Shown in pieces: positions 14,585 to 20,235 of a stretch of 39,773 nucleotides of DNA. Source of the DNA: a virus; the IMG/VR virus record IMGVR_UViG_3300025759_000227, positions 1-39,773 of that record; one strand, given 5' to 3'. Both the position numbers and the translations under genes were made by a program. The stretch's first letter is position 1, and the number at the start of each line of letters is the position of its first letter. A model generated the notes under the pieces. That model had not been told where the DNA came from. It did not search any database and was given only the letters and a program-made list of their open reading frames with translations.

Positions 14585-15410
14585 GATCAGCCGTATTGAA
14601 CCTGCTAATTTCGACAGGTTTGGTAGGCGTGTGACTAGGCCAGGAATCAACTCTCATGCATGACAAGAGTTTCTTGTAAGCTTCATCAACTTCCTTCCTG
14701 GCTTCAGCTAGATCAGCTTCTGCCAAGATGATCTCGCTCGATTCGTAAGGTGGTTCAGTCTCGATTACTGCAAAGATCCACCGCTTCACTTCCACTCCAG
14801 CTCTCTGAAGTATCTTACTGTAATGAACCTGCTGCCAATCGTAACCAAGGTCCCTCTGTTTCCAGAGGAATTTGCTAGGTCTGGCTCCACCTTTCATCGT
14901 GGTTTTGATGTCGATGACAGTGTCACCGCATAAAAGATCCACTCTACATTTAGCGTCGATGTCCTTGACAAACCTCTTTGCAAAGACAGAGACTTCAGTC
15001 TGAGGCTTCATTAGCTGGACCTCTCGGACCACAGACAGTTCGGAATATGCACCATACATCGATCGAATTGCCTGTAGGTCCGATTCTTTAATGACCTTCT
15101 TGCCCAGAGCTTCCTGTTCCTTCCACCAATCTTGATTCACCTTCTTTCTCTTATTGGAATACTCCTCAGGACAGGTAATCACCTCATTGGCGAAACGATC
15201 CGGTTCCAGTGCATACAGGTGAAACAAAGTCCCCTTCTCCATCGCTGGAGTGCTTGTGTAAGGGTAAATCTTGTTTCTGTATGACCAAAAAGCTTTCGGG
15301 CTTTCCCTCATCTTCTTTAGCTCAGAAGTGGATAAAGCTTTATCAGCTCGATACTCGGGATCGTCCAGTTTGTAGACGATCTCCGTCTTGTGATTAGAAT
15401 GAAACGTCAT
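14574..15410 (-). CDS. RecE-like PD-(D/E)XK exonuclease (DUF3799 type)
   Basis: Start ATG 15410 follows GGAGGAG at good spacing and gives 278 residues; earlier ATGs at 15413 and 15431 are less well placed. Conserved sites are G60-x3-H64 (KGTLFHLYALEP), D152/D158 in DAKCRVDLL, D167-I-K169 (DIKTT) and a Q-x-x-x-Y-type motif near 193-197. This is the exonuclease VIII/PDDEXK pattern. Such enzymes resect double-stranded ends to leave single strands for annealing. The next gene upstream is an ssDNA-binding-like protein, so the two would make a resection and binding pair for phage recombination. Confidence 0.8.
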   Translation of the reverse strand: MTFHSNHKTEIVYKLDDPEYRADKALSTSELKKMRESPKAFWSYRNKIYPYTSTPAMEKGTLFHLYALEPDRFANEVITCPEEYSNKRKKVNQDWWKEQEALGKKVIKESDLQAIRSMYGAYSELSVVREVQLMKPQTEVSVFAKRFVKDIDAKCRVDLLCGDTVIDIKTTMKGGARPSKFLWKQRDLGYDWQQVHYSKILQRAGVEVKRWIFAVIETEPPYESSEIILAEADLAEARKEVDEAYKKLLSCMRVDSWPSHTPTKPVEISRFNTADRAA

Positions 15411-16023
15411 CATGCTCCTCCACTTCTGCATGAACTACTGGTTCTCCCGTTTTTTTCTTATACTCTGGAGATTTAGCAATCTCAACCTGATCCCATTCCA
15501 TCAATGCATCCCAGTTGTGAGGGTGATGCTCTATCTCGTATTCCATGAATGGGTTCTCAGCTTCAGGGACATCATAGCGGAACTGATCGGTCCCTGGCTT
15601 GCGAGGAATTTTAGAGTAGCTTTCAAACTTGCAATATTTCTTGCCATTTTTGGAAATAGCGTGACTAACATCGATAGTGAGAGCTTGCCCAAAGTGCGAG
15701 CTTGGCTCCAAAGACTTATCCAGCGATAGATTGGCCCCATTACATGCGGACAAGATCTTGTAAAGGTTTGAACCTTCCCCGTGGACGTTTGTTACTGTCA
15801 CTCCTCTGATCGCAGGCTTTTCCGGTTCACCTTCCTTAAAAGATTTTCGGACCTCCACAAATTCAAAGGTAAGCTTTAATTTTTTAACTGGAGCTTTTTT
15901 AGGGTCGTAGTTTGGATGCGTCCCAAGATCCACGCAACTGATCAGCCTTGCTGAGTGTGGTCCTTCTGGAATAGGCGGTGCAAACGATGTCATCTGACTT
16001 ACCGGTGCTACTAGTATGCTCAT
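15394..16023 (-). CDS. DUF669-like single-stranded DNA-binding protein
   Basis: The 209-residue protein starts MSILVAPVSQMTSFAPPIPE. A beta-rich core (about 20-140) contains GPHSARLISCVDLGTHPNYD, KKLKLTFEFVEVR and GQALTIDVSH, an OB-fold-like pattern seen in phage DUF669-type proteins. The C-terminus is acidic (VVHAEVEEHDDVSF), as in SSB proteins where it contacts partner enzymes. The exonuclease gene starts inside its end. It should coat single strands made by the exonuclease. Confidence 0.6.
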   Translation of the reverse strand: MSILVAPVSQMTSFAPPIPEGPHSARLISCVDLGTHPNYDPKKAPVKKLKLTFEFVEVRKSFKEGEPEKPAIRGVTVTNVHGEGSNLYKILSACNGANLSLDKSLEPSSHFGQALTIDVSHAISKNGKKYCKFESYSKIPRKPGTDQFRYDVPEAENPFMEYEIEHHPHNWDALMEWDQVEIAKSPEYKKKTGEPVVHAEVEEHDDVSF

Positions 16024-16029
16024 ATATAT

Positions 16030-16407
16030 TTATGCTTTCTTTGTTTTATTGTTTATTTGTCTTTGTTCTTCTAGGTCCTTGAGATCTGATTTTTGTAGTA
16101 TCTCAAGAAAGTCTTCTGCGTTCGGGAGGATGGCTACCCATCGAGCTTCATGCCTCCAAACAATGACTGGTATCTCCCATGGCTTGCAGTCTCCTTCGGC
16201 CTGAGACATCCAGTCCTTTATTTTGCAAAGTTTGGTATTTTTAACTTCAAAGCGAATGGGGGACAGGGCTTCGCAAGTAACGTCGGGAGATTCGCATCCC
16301 ATTTGGGACTGGTGAAATCCAGTCCGTTTGGCTTCCCACCCAAAAAATCGGAGGGTCTTCACCCACATGGATTCTCCCCTCTTACCTTTTTCTTTTGCGT
16401 TTACCAT
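16030..16407 (-). CDS. Holliday-junction-resolvase-like nuclease (Hjc type)
   Basis: The 125-residue protein starts MVNAKEKGKRGESMWVKTLR. Catalytic pattern: Glu12 in KGKRGES, P41-D42, then E54-V-K56 (RFEVKNTK), with Lys56 as the PD-(D/E)XK lysine. This is the small Hjc/resolvase or VRR-type nuclease layout. It may cut branched DNA during replication or before packaging. It is the second gene of the early operon, and its start overlaps the 54-aa gene by 26 bases. Confidence 0.7.
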   Translation of the reverse strand: MVNAKEKGKRGESMWVKTLRFFGWEAKRTGFHQSQMGCESPDVTCEALSPIRFEVKNTKLCKIKDWMSQAEGDCKPWEIPVIVWRHEARWVAILPNAEDFLEILQKSDLKDLEEQRQINNKTKKA

Positions 16408-16546
16408 ACGTAATCAATCCTCTCTCCTTAAATAGCTCCACGTAGTAGTTCATGGCTTCCTTGTAACTTTTGAACTCGGGGAAATCCTGGGCAATGTCAT
16501 CCCAAAATAATCCAGAGTGCGTCCGAATTAATTTAAATTTCTTCAC
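16382..16546 (-). CDS. 54-residue first gene of the early minus operon
   Basis: The start is GTG 16546; the ATG next to it is in a frame that stops at once. The product begins MKKFKLIRTHSGLFWDDIAQ, has a helical middle (FKSYKEAMNYYVELFKERGL) and ends in Lys/Arg repeats. It is the first gene after the divergent control region. It resembles small phage DNA-binding or inhibitor proteins but no family is recognised. Motif copy F lies 29 bases upstream of the GTG. Confidence 0.55.
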   Translation of the reverse strand: MKKFKLIRTHSGLFWDDIAQDFPEFKSYKEAMNYYVELFKERGLITYGKRKRKR

Positions 16547-16575
16547 ATTGTATCCTGCTGATGCTGTTAAGTTGA

Positions 16576-16586
16576 GGTGTTAGTCA
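16576..16586 (-). repeat. junction motif copy F (TGACTAACACC)
   Basis: Exact copy heading the early minus operon; preceded by AT, it also reads as a mini-ORF M-T-N-T-S-T-stop. Confidence 0.9.
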
Positions 16587-16639
16587 TAATCGCACATGTG
16601 AATAACTATCTCAAAATTTTTCTTTACTTATTTTTATGG

Positions 16640-16652
16640 GGTGTCAAACACC
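16640..16652. promoter_or_regulatory. palindromic operator candidate in the divergent control region
   Basis: GGTGT-CAA-ACACC is a perfect 5-bp inverted repeat. It contains the minus-strand hexamer TTGACA (16642-16647), a candidate -35 for the early minus operon, although no good -10 is seen. It lies just ahead of the RHH gene, so the RHH protein may bind here and control both itself and the early genes. Confidence 0.45.
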
Positions 16653-16656
16653 GATT

Positions 16657-16848
16657 ATGCCAAGTATACGTGCAATTGGAAAAAAGTGTCTTGCAGCCTG
16701 GCTAGATGATAGGTTGCTCAATCGCTGGAAGAAGCTCTGTCATGAGTTGGACATGACCCAGACTGATCGACTGACTCTTCTAATAAAAGAAGATGTTGAG
16801 AAAGCAGATGCGAAAGCATTTCGGAAACGTCAACGCCAAGCAAAGTAG
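16657..16848 (+). CDS. ribbon-helix-helix transcription regulator
   Basis: Start ATG 16657 gives 63 residues (MPSIRAIGKKCLAAWLDDRL). An earlier ATG at 16636 would place the operator palindrome inside the gene. A beta-strand (KCLAAWLDD) followed by two helices (RLLNRWKKLCHELDM, QTDRLTLLIKEDVEKA) is the RHH/Arc-MetJ fold, which binds DNA as a dimer through the strands. The C-terminus is basic. It sits between the divergent early operon and integrase, the place of a lysogeny switch regulator. No larger repressor (CI type) is seen, so this may be the main one. Confidence 0.7.
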   Translation: MPSIRAIGKKCLAAWLDDRLLNRWKKLCHELDMTQTDRLTLLIKEDVEKADAKAFRKRQRQAK

Positions 16849-16892
16849 CTGCCCTGGTTGCCATAGCTGTTTGTTTTTTGGTGAGTTTCATA

Positions 16893-16903
16893 GGTGTTAG
16901 TCA
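16893..16903 (-). repeat. junction motif copy G (TGACTAACACC)
   Basis: Exact copy on the minus strand, downstream of the RHH gene. One base after it a minus-strand ATG opens a 57-codon frame antisense to the RHH gene. Confidence 0.9.
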
Positions 16904-16942
16904 ATAGAAGGTCCAATTGTTTTTAAATTATATTTTGTGACA

Positions 16943-16974
16943 TGGGACAATTACCGTCCCACCCTGTTTTTTTT
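16943..16974 (+). terminator. terminator after the RHH gene
   Basis: TGGGAC (16943-16948) and GTCCCA (16956-16961) form a 6-bp stem with a 7-base loop, followed five bases later by eight T (16967-16974). It resembles a rho-independent terminator that separates the RHH transcript from integrase. Confidence 0.5.
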
Positions 16975-17000
16975 AATTATAAACTTATCTCTTAATTGTA

Positions 17001-17969
17001 ATGAGCGAACCTTATCCACAATGGCATTGTGGGGGTCTGGGGTTCAACTCCCCACGGCTCCACCATATTAATCAAGAGATTAATCTCTCTGATCAGGACC
17101 TGTCCGTTGTCGCGGACATGTGGTCTCATGGGCAATCTCTTGCTCAAGTTTGGTCAGATTGGCGAAGGTTGTATCTCGCTAGTGACCAATCGGTCAAGAC
17201 TTCTATCGATTTATTTTTGTCCCACCTCAAGCAGGCAGATTGCAGCCATCGCTATTGTCAGGAATTCAAGTGGGTTTTAGATCGGCTTGACCTCTTCATG
17301 GACACCTCTCTCCCCATCTGCCAGATCCCCACAAAAAGCTGGTGGGGTTCTCTAGATGCGATGGGTGCTGGAAACACTGCTAGGAGGAAAGTTTCAGTGT
17401 TCCTGAACTGGTGTTTGCAACAGGGTTTTATAAATGAAGCAGTCAAGATTCCAGGAAAGCCATCCTATCCAAAAGGCGACATTGAAATTCTCAGCAACAA
17501 GGAAGTTTCCTCGTTAATCAAAAGTTGTCCTTTAGATTTACTGGGACACATTTGGCTTTGCCTTTGCCTGGGACTCAGAGTTGCTGAAGCTGAGAAAGTC
17601 GATCACCTTTCGGTCAAAGGTAATTATTTAATCGTGGGAGCCAATGCAGCAAAGACCAAAACCAGACGTGTCCTGGACTTGCCTGAACACCATGGACACT
17701 ATGCACCATTAATCAGGCCCCAGGTGAACTTAAAAAAGAGGATGCTTTCTCTCAGGGAAGATTCAGGGATCACAAATTGGCCTCGCAATGTCATGAGGCA
17801 TACTGCTGCTTCTCATTGGCTTAATAGATTACAATCTGCAGAGGCTGCAGCCCTCCACCTTGGGAATTCTCCCGTCATGCTTCACAGGCATTATAAAGCC
17901 CTAGTGACAAAAGATGAATCAGAAGAGTTTTTTTCGATTTGGGACAAACATGTCAAAACAGCTAAGTGA
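17001..17969 (+). CDS. int: tyrosine-type integrase
   Basis: The frame from ATG 17001 gives 322 residues; an in-frame ATG at 17118 would give 283. The core-binding helical domain covers about 45-150. The catalytic domain has Arg in LGLRVAEAEKV (about 193), then NVMRHTAASHWL (R-H-x-x-x box), the LHLGNSPVMLHRHYKAL segment with the nucleophile Tyr, and a C-terminal helix. The first 22 codons are encoded by the putative attP (a tRNA/tmRNA 3' end), so the N-terminal ORF part is likely not conserved protein. Integrase inserts the phage at the host tRNA or tmRNA gene. The tandem palindrome lies at its 3' end. Confidence 0.88.
   Translation: MSEPYPQWHCGGLGFNSPRLHHINQEINLSDQDLSVVADMWSHGQSLAQVWSDWRRLYLASDQSVKTSIDLFLSHLKQADCSHRYCQEFKWVLDRLDLFMDTSLPICQIPTKSWWGSLDAMGAGNTARRKVSVFLNWCLQQGFINEAVKIPGKPSYPKGDIEILSNKEVSSLIKSCPLDLLGHIWLCLCLGLRVAEAEKVDHLSVKGNYLIVGANAAKTKTRRVLDLPEHHGHYAPLIRPQVNLKKRMLSLREDSGITNWPRNVMRHTAASHWLNRLQSAEAAALHLGNSPVMLHRHYKALVTKDESEEFFSIWDKHVKTAK
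17016..17032. repeat. inverted repeat beside the attP region
   Basis: CCACAATG and CATTGTGG flank a single G, a perfect 8-bp inverted repeat just upstream of the tRNA-like T-arm. It could be a core-type integrase site. Confidence 0.4.
17038..17065 (+). other. attP: attP core: 3' end of a tRNA or tmRNA gene
   Basis: T-stem TGGGG (17038-17042), loop TTCAACT (17043-17049), stem CCCCA (17050-17054), acceptor 3' strand CGGCTCC (17055-17061), then A and CCA (17062-17065). A T-arm plus acceptor strand with encoded CCA, right at an integrase gene, is the standard sign of a phage att site. The GGCTCCACCA end resembles tmRNA (ssrA); a tRNA is not excluded. The match probably extends some bases upstream. 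Confidence 0.7.
17075..17088. promoter_or_regulatory. 14-bp perfect palindrome next to attP
   Basis: AGAGATTAATCTCT lies ten bases after the tRNA-like end and reads the same on both strands. It may be a regulator or excisionase site controlling int. Confidence 0.4.
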
Positions 17970-18014
17970 CATCTCTTAGCTGTTTTGACAGCTAAGTGGT
18001 ATCGCTTAACTGTC
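17951..18014 (+). repeat. tandem palindromic units at the 3' end of int
   Basis: TGTCAAAACAGCTAAG (17951-17966) pairs perfectly with CTTAGCTGTTTTGACA (17975-17990), with an 8-base loop. A second unit, GACAGCTAAG (17987-17996) with CTTAACTGTC (18005-18014), has one mismatch. The units share ACAGCTAAGTG and overlap by a few bases. They overlap the int stop codon. A terminator, integrase arm sites or operators are the options; the T-rich stretch near 18050-18070 is too far for a classic terminator. Confidence 0.55.
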
Positions 18015-18077
18015 AATACGCATCAAAGACTTTCGTGCTACGCTGGAAGATTATTTTCTTTTTTCTTATTAAATGTG

Positions 18078-18106
18078 TTGACGTTTAATTAAACGTAATG
18101 CATATT
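18078..18106 (+). promoter_or_regulatory. promoter with 16-bp palindromic operator for the accessory operon
   Basis: TTGACG (-35, 18078-18083), 17-base spacer, CATATT (-10, 18101-18106). The perfect palindrome ACGTTTAATTAAACGT (18081-18096) covers the end of the -35 and most of the spacer, the position of a repressor operator. It precedes the five motif-spaced genes. Confidence 0.6.
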
Positions 18107-18133
18107 ACTCATGTCGCAGCAATAAGGCTGATA

Positions 18134-18144
18134 TGACTAACACC
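18134..18144 (+). repeat. junction motif copy H (TGACTAACACC)
   Basis: Exact copy 12 bases before the ATG at 18157. With the preceding A it forms a mini-ORF ATG ACT AAC ACC TAA. Confidence 0.9.
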
Positions 18145-18156
18145 TAAAAAGCAATT

Positions 18157-18378
18157 ATGAATAGATCAGAAATTATCGCAACCGTAACAGAACATGCAGT
18201 CAATACCTTTGAATTCTCATGCTCATGGAGAAGTATCCCTGCCGTGATTGAAGAAGAGTTGAGGTTTCACGGCATCAAGCCAACAAAGCCTTTGGTTTTT
18301 TGGATTGTGAATTTAGCAAAGTTGGCATGGGCTGGAGAGGTTGAGCGTGTCAAAAACATTATCAACCAAGATGCCTAA
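18157..18378 (+). CDS. 73-residue unknown accessory protein
   Basis: Starts MNRSEIIATVTEHAVNTFEF. Helical, with FHGIKPTKPLVFWIVNLAKLAWAG forming a hydrophobic helix that is too polar for a clear membrane span. It ends NQDA, and its TAA is part of motif copy I. It is the first gene behind the operator-controlled promoter, so it may be expressed in the lysogen. No family recognised. Confidence 0.55.
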   Translation: MNRSEIIATVTEHAVNTFEFSCSWRSIPAVIEEELRFHGIKPTKPLVFWIVNLAKLAWAGEVERVKNIINQDA

Positions 18379-18382
18379 CACC
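18372..18382 (+). repeat. junction motif copy I, variant (TGCCTAACACC)
   Basis: One base differs from consensus (A to C at position 3). It supplies the stop codon of the 73-aa gene and is 15 bases before the next ATG. Confidence 0.75.
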
Positions 18383-18397
18383 TAGAAAGAAAGAATT

Positions 18398-18718
18398 ATG
18401 AAAAAAGTTACTCGCAAAATTAGCTACCTTGAAACAGGACATGACTCATACCCCGAGCTAACACCCTTGAGCTTAGGAGCAGACCTAACAGCATTTTCTG
18501 CCATCCAAGACCTAGATAAATCATTTGTTGGCTCGACTCACTACCTCGGATTGTTTCCGTTTTGGAACGTCGAATACAAATACGACTTGAGAGACGTTAG
18601 CCCAAAAGCTCGTCAGGCAGTGCATCATGAGCTGCTCCGTAAAGGCAAGAAGCTCTCAGGCAAAAGCCCATCCATTAAAAAGATTATTGAAACAACTTTG
18701 TCAGCACTCAATGACTAA
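18398..18718 (+). CDS. 106-residue unknown accessory protein
   Basis: Starts MKKVTRKISYLETGHDSYPE. A mixed N-terminal part with LGLFPFWNVEYKYDLRDVSP in the middle is followed by a basic helical C-terminus (HHELLRKGKKLSGKSPSIKK) and ends in LND. The final GAC TAA is inside motif copy J. An AGAAAG purine run before the ATG serves as a weak ribosome site. No family recognised. Confidence 0.55.
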   Translation: MKKVTRKISYLETGHDSYPELTPLSLGADLTAFSAIQDLDKSFVGSTHYLGLFPFWNVEYKYDLRDVSPKARQAVHHELLRKGKKLSGKSPSIKKIIETTLSALND

Positions 18719-18722
18719 CACC
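18712..18722 (+). repeat. junction motif copy J (TGACTAACACC)
   Basis: Exact copy that contains the stop codon of the 106-aa gene and lies 15 bases before the ATG at 18738. It also reads as mini-ORF ATG ACT AAC ACC TAG. Confidence 0.9.
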
Positions 18723-18737
18723 TAGAAAGAAAACATT

Positions 18738-18977
18738 ATGACCATTGAAGAAGCAAAAAACATATACGCAAAAGTTGAGAGGAGCGATTCAGTTGCTGGA
18801 TTGCCTGACATTTTGACGGCACTAGGTTTCTCTCCTGTTGAGGGGTATGAAGACTGTGTGATCACTCGATCAATGTTTGAAAGCATTGTTGAAAACATGC
18901 ACCGAGAAGATGAAGACATCTCTGTTGATGGGTTGGCTGACATGCTCGATTTTTACAGTGAAAATGGACACGTTTGA
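18738..18977 (+). CDS. 79-residue acidic unknown protein
   Basis: Starts MTIEEAKNIYAKVERSDSVA. Very acidic, helical, with a REDEDISVDGLADMLDFYSE C-terminal region. Such small acidic phage proteins often act as inhibitors or DNA mimics, but there is no specific evidence here. Its TGA is followed at once by motif copy K. Confidence 0.55.
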   Translation: MTIEEAKNIYAKVERSDSVAGLPDILTALGFSPVEGYEDCVITRSMFESIVENMHREDEDISVDGLADMLDFYSENGHV

Positions 18978-18978
18978 A

Positions 18979-18989
18979 TGACTAACACC
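18979..18989 (+). repeat. junction motif copy K (TGACTAACACC)
   Basis: Exact copy three bases before ATG 18993. It is in frame with the methyltransferase-like gene, where it would read M-T-N-T-Y-M-R if translation began at 18978. Confidence 0.9.
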
Positions 18990-18992
18990 TAT

Positions 18993-19589
18993 ATGAGAAT
19001 TTTAGTTGCATGTGAATCAAGCGGAACTGTCAGGGATGCATTTATTGCTAAAGGTCACGAAGCAGTAAGTTGTGACATTTTACCCTCCGAGGTTGGAGGC
19101 CCTCACATTCAAGGGGACGTCCTTGAGGTGATTGATCAAGATTGGGACATGATGATAGCTCACCCACCCTGCACATACCTTTCATCTTCGGGGATGCATT
19201 GGACAACCAGAGGTCTCAGAGACCCTGAACTCACTGAAGATGCTTTAGCGTTTGTCCGCAAATTGCTCGATGCAGACATAGAGAAAGTTGCGGTTGAAAA
19301 CCCAGTAGGAGCAATTAGCACTCGCATACGAAAACCTGATCAATACATTCACCCTTACCAATTCGGAGATGATGCATCCAAGAAAACCGGACTTTGGCTT
19401 AAAGGGTTGCCCTGCTTAATTCCCACTAATTACATCGAGCCAAGAATGGTGGGAGGGAAACCCAGATGGTCTAATCAAACCGATTCCGGTCAGAACAGAT
19501 TAGGTCCATCGCAGGACCGGTGGAAACAACGATCCAAGACTTACCAAGGCATTGCACTGGCAATGGCAAACCAGTGGCAGTATGACTAA
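18993..19589 (+). CDS. DNA cytosine-5 methyltransferase-like protein
   Basis: The start at ATG 18993 gives 198 residues (MRILVACESSGTVRDAFIAK); ATG 18978, inside the motif, would add five. SAM site LVACESSGTVRDAF (motif I), HPPCTYLSSSG with the PPC nucleophile Cys60 (motif IV) and VENPVG (102-104, motif VI-like) are visible. The family occurs in many tailed phages as a short C5-MTase-like protein. It lacks a clear target-recognition region and is shorter than full enzymes (about 300 or more residues). Protection from host restriction is likely; activity is not proven. Confidence 0.72.
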   Translation: MRILVACESSGTVRDAFIAKGHEAVSCDILPSEVGGPHIQGDVLEVIDQDWDMMIAHPPCTYLSSSGMHWTTRGLRDPELTEDALAFVRKLLDADIEKVAVENPVGAISTRIRKPDQYIHPYQFGDDASKKTGLWLKGLPCLIPTNYIEPRMVGGKPRWSNQTDSGQNRLGPSQDRWKQRSKTYQGIALAMANQWQYD

Positions 19590-19593
19590 CACC
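19583..19593 (+). repeat. junction motif copy L (TGACTAACACC)
   Basis: Exact copy that holds the stop of the methyltransferase-like gene (TAT GAC TAA) and lies 11 bases before the lysin ATG. Confidence 0.9.
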
Positions 19594-19604
19594 TTAACAT
19601 TGCA

Positions 19605-20018
19605 ATGAGAACACTTTTACTAATATTCCTAATAAACACCTCTGCCCTCGCTGACCATGTGGTCGCATTGACCATATTGGCTGAAGCTAGGGGGGAAGGC
19701 AGGGAAGGCATGGAACTGGTTGCCGGGTGTATCCTGCAAAGATCCATTGATCGGAATCTGACGATGCGACAAGTCTGTTTGCAGAGGCTTCAATTCAGTT
19801 GCTGGAATGGGAAGTCCTACAAGGACCTTGCTCCCCTGCTCAAGACTCCTCAGGCTAAGTATGCCATTTGGCTGGAGGAAAACCCTCACCGATTAAATTT
19901 GGAAGCGATGCAGGGAATTAATCATTACCATGCCACTTGGATGAAAAGGAAACCGTATTGGGCCAAGGGAAGAAAACCCTTGATCAAATACAAAAGGCAT
20001 GTGTTCTATCGCCTATGA
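19605..20018 (+). CDS. SleB-type cell wall hydrolase (endolysin) with signal peptide
   Basis: The 137-residue protein has an N-terminal signal-like segment MRTLLLIFLINTSALA, then LAEARGEGREGMELVAGCIL, the hallmark start of SleB/Hydrolase_2 enzymes with the catalytic Glu. CLQRLQFSCWNG and INHYHATWMKRKPYWAKG follow. These cut the glycan strand of peptidoglycan. The signal peptide means secretion through the Sec system, possibly without a holin. It is far from the holin and spanin-like genes (36444-37086), so lysis genes are split. It overlaps the next gene (ATGA). Confidence 0.78.
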   Translation: MRTLLLIFLINTSALADHVVALTILAEARGEGREGMELVAGCILQRSIDRNLTMRQVCLQRLQFSCWNGKSYKDLAPLLKTPQAKYAIWLEENPHRLNLEAMQGINHYHATWMKRKPYWAKGRKPLIKYKRHVFYRL

Positions 20019-20209
20019 CCGAGAAGCGTAAAGTAGGTCCCCCAAAGGGATCGCAAAATAGAATCAAGGTGGCAGGGAAACCTGCCTCCTCCTTTCTCAA
20101 TATGAGATGCAGACCAGATCAGAAGGATGCCTGGGTGAAAGCTGCCAAGGGAGATGGCAAGTCCCTTACAGACTGGGTATCGGACACACTGGATGACGCT
20201 TGCAAATAG
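20015..20209 (+). CDS. small RHH/DUF1778-like protein
   Basis: Start ATG 20015 overlaps the lysin stop; 64 residues, MTEKRKVGPPKGSQNRIKVA. FLNMRCRPDQKDAWVKAAKG and DGKSLTDWVSDTLDDA have a strand-helix-helix pattern like DUF1778/Arc-type proteins, which are often antitoxins or regulators. The N-terminal tail is basic. No toxin partner is seen nearby. An in-frame start at 19937 is open but lies inside the lysin gene. Confidence 0.5.
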   Translation: MTEKRKVGPPKGSQNRIKVAGKPASSFLNMRCRPDQKDAWVKAAKGDGKSLTDWVSDTLDDACK

Positions 20210-20218
20210 TGTTAGTCA
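20208..20218 (-). repeat. junction motif copy M, reversed (TGACTAACACT on minus)
   Basis: Opposite in direction to its plus-strand neighbours. It begins one base before the end of the RHH-like gene and stands just ahead of the radical-SAM gene. With copy N it flanks the radical-SAM cassette as an inverted repeat. Confidence 0.85.
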
Positions 20219-20235
20219 CCGAGTAAATTGGTTGT

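Noticed and set aside
15662-15672. Plus-strand TGACTAACATC as a further motif copy
   Set aside because: It lies in the middle of a minus-strand coding gene, opposite to it, and lacks the CACC end; probably chance.
16982-17065. Complete tRNA or tmRNA gene
   Set aside because: Only the T-arm and acceptor 3' strand are present; there is no anticodon arm, D-arm or 5' acceptor strand, so it is an att-site fragment.
18134-19593. Motif copies as a promoter (-35 or -10) series
   Set aside because: No constant second element follows the copies, and copy H lies downstream of a better promoter at 18078-18106, so it would be in the transcript.
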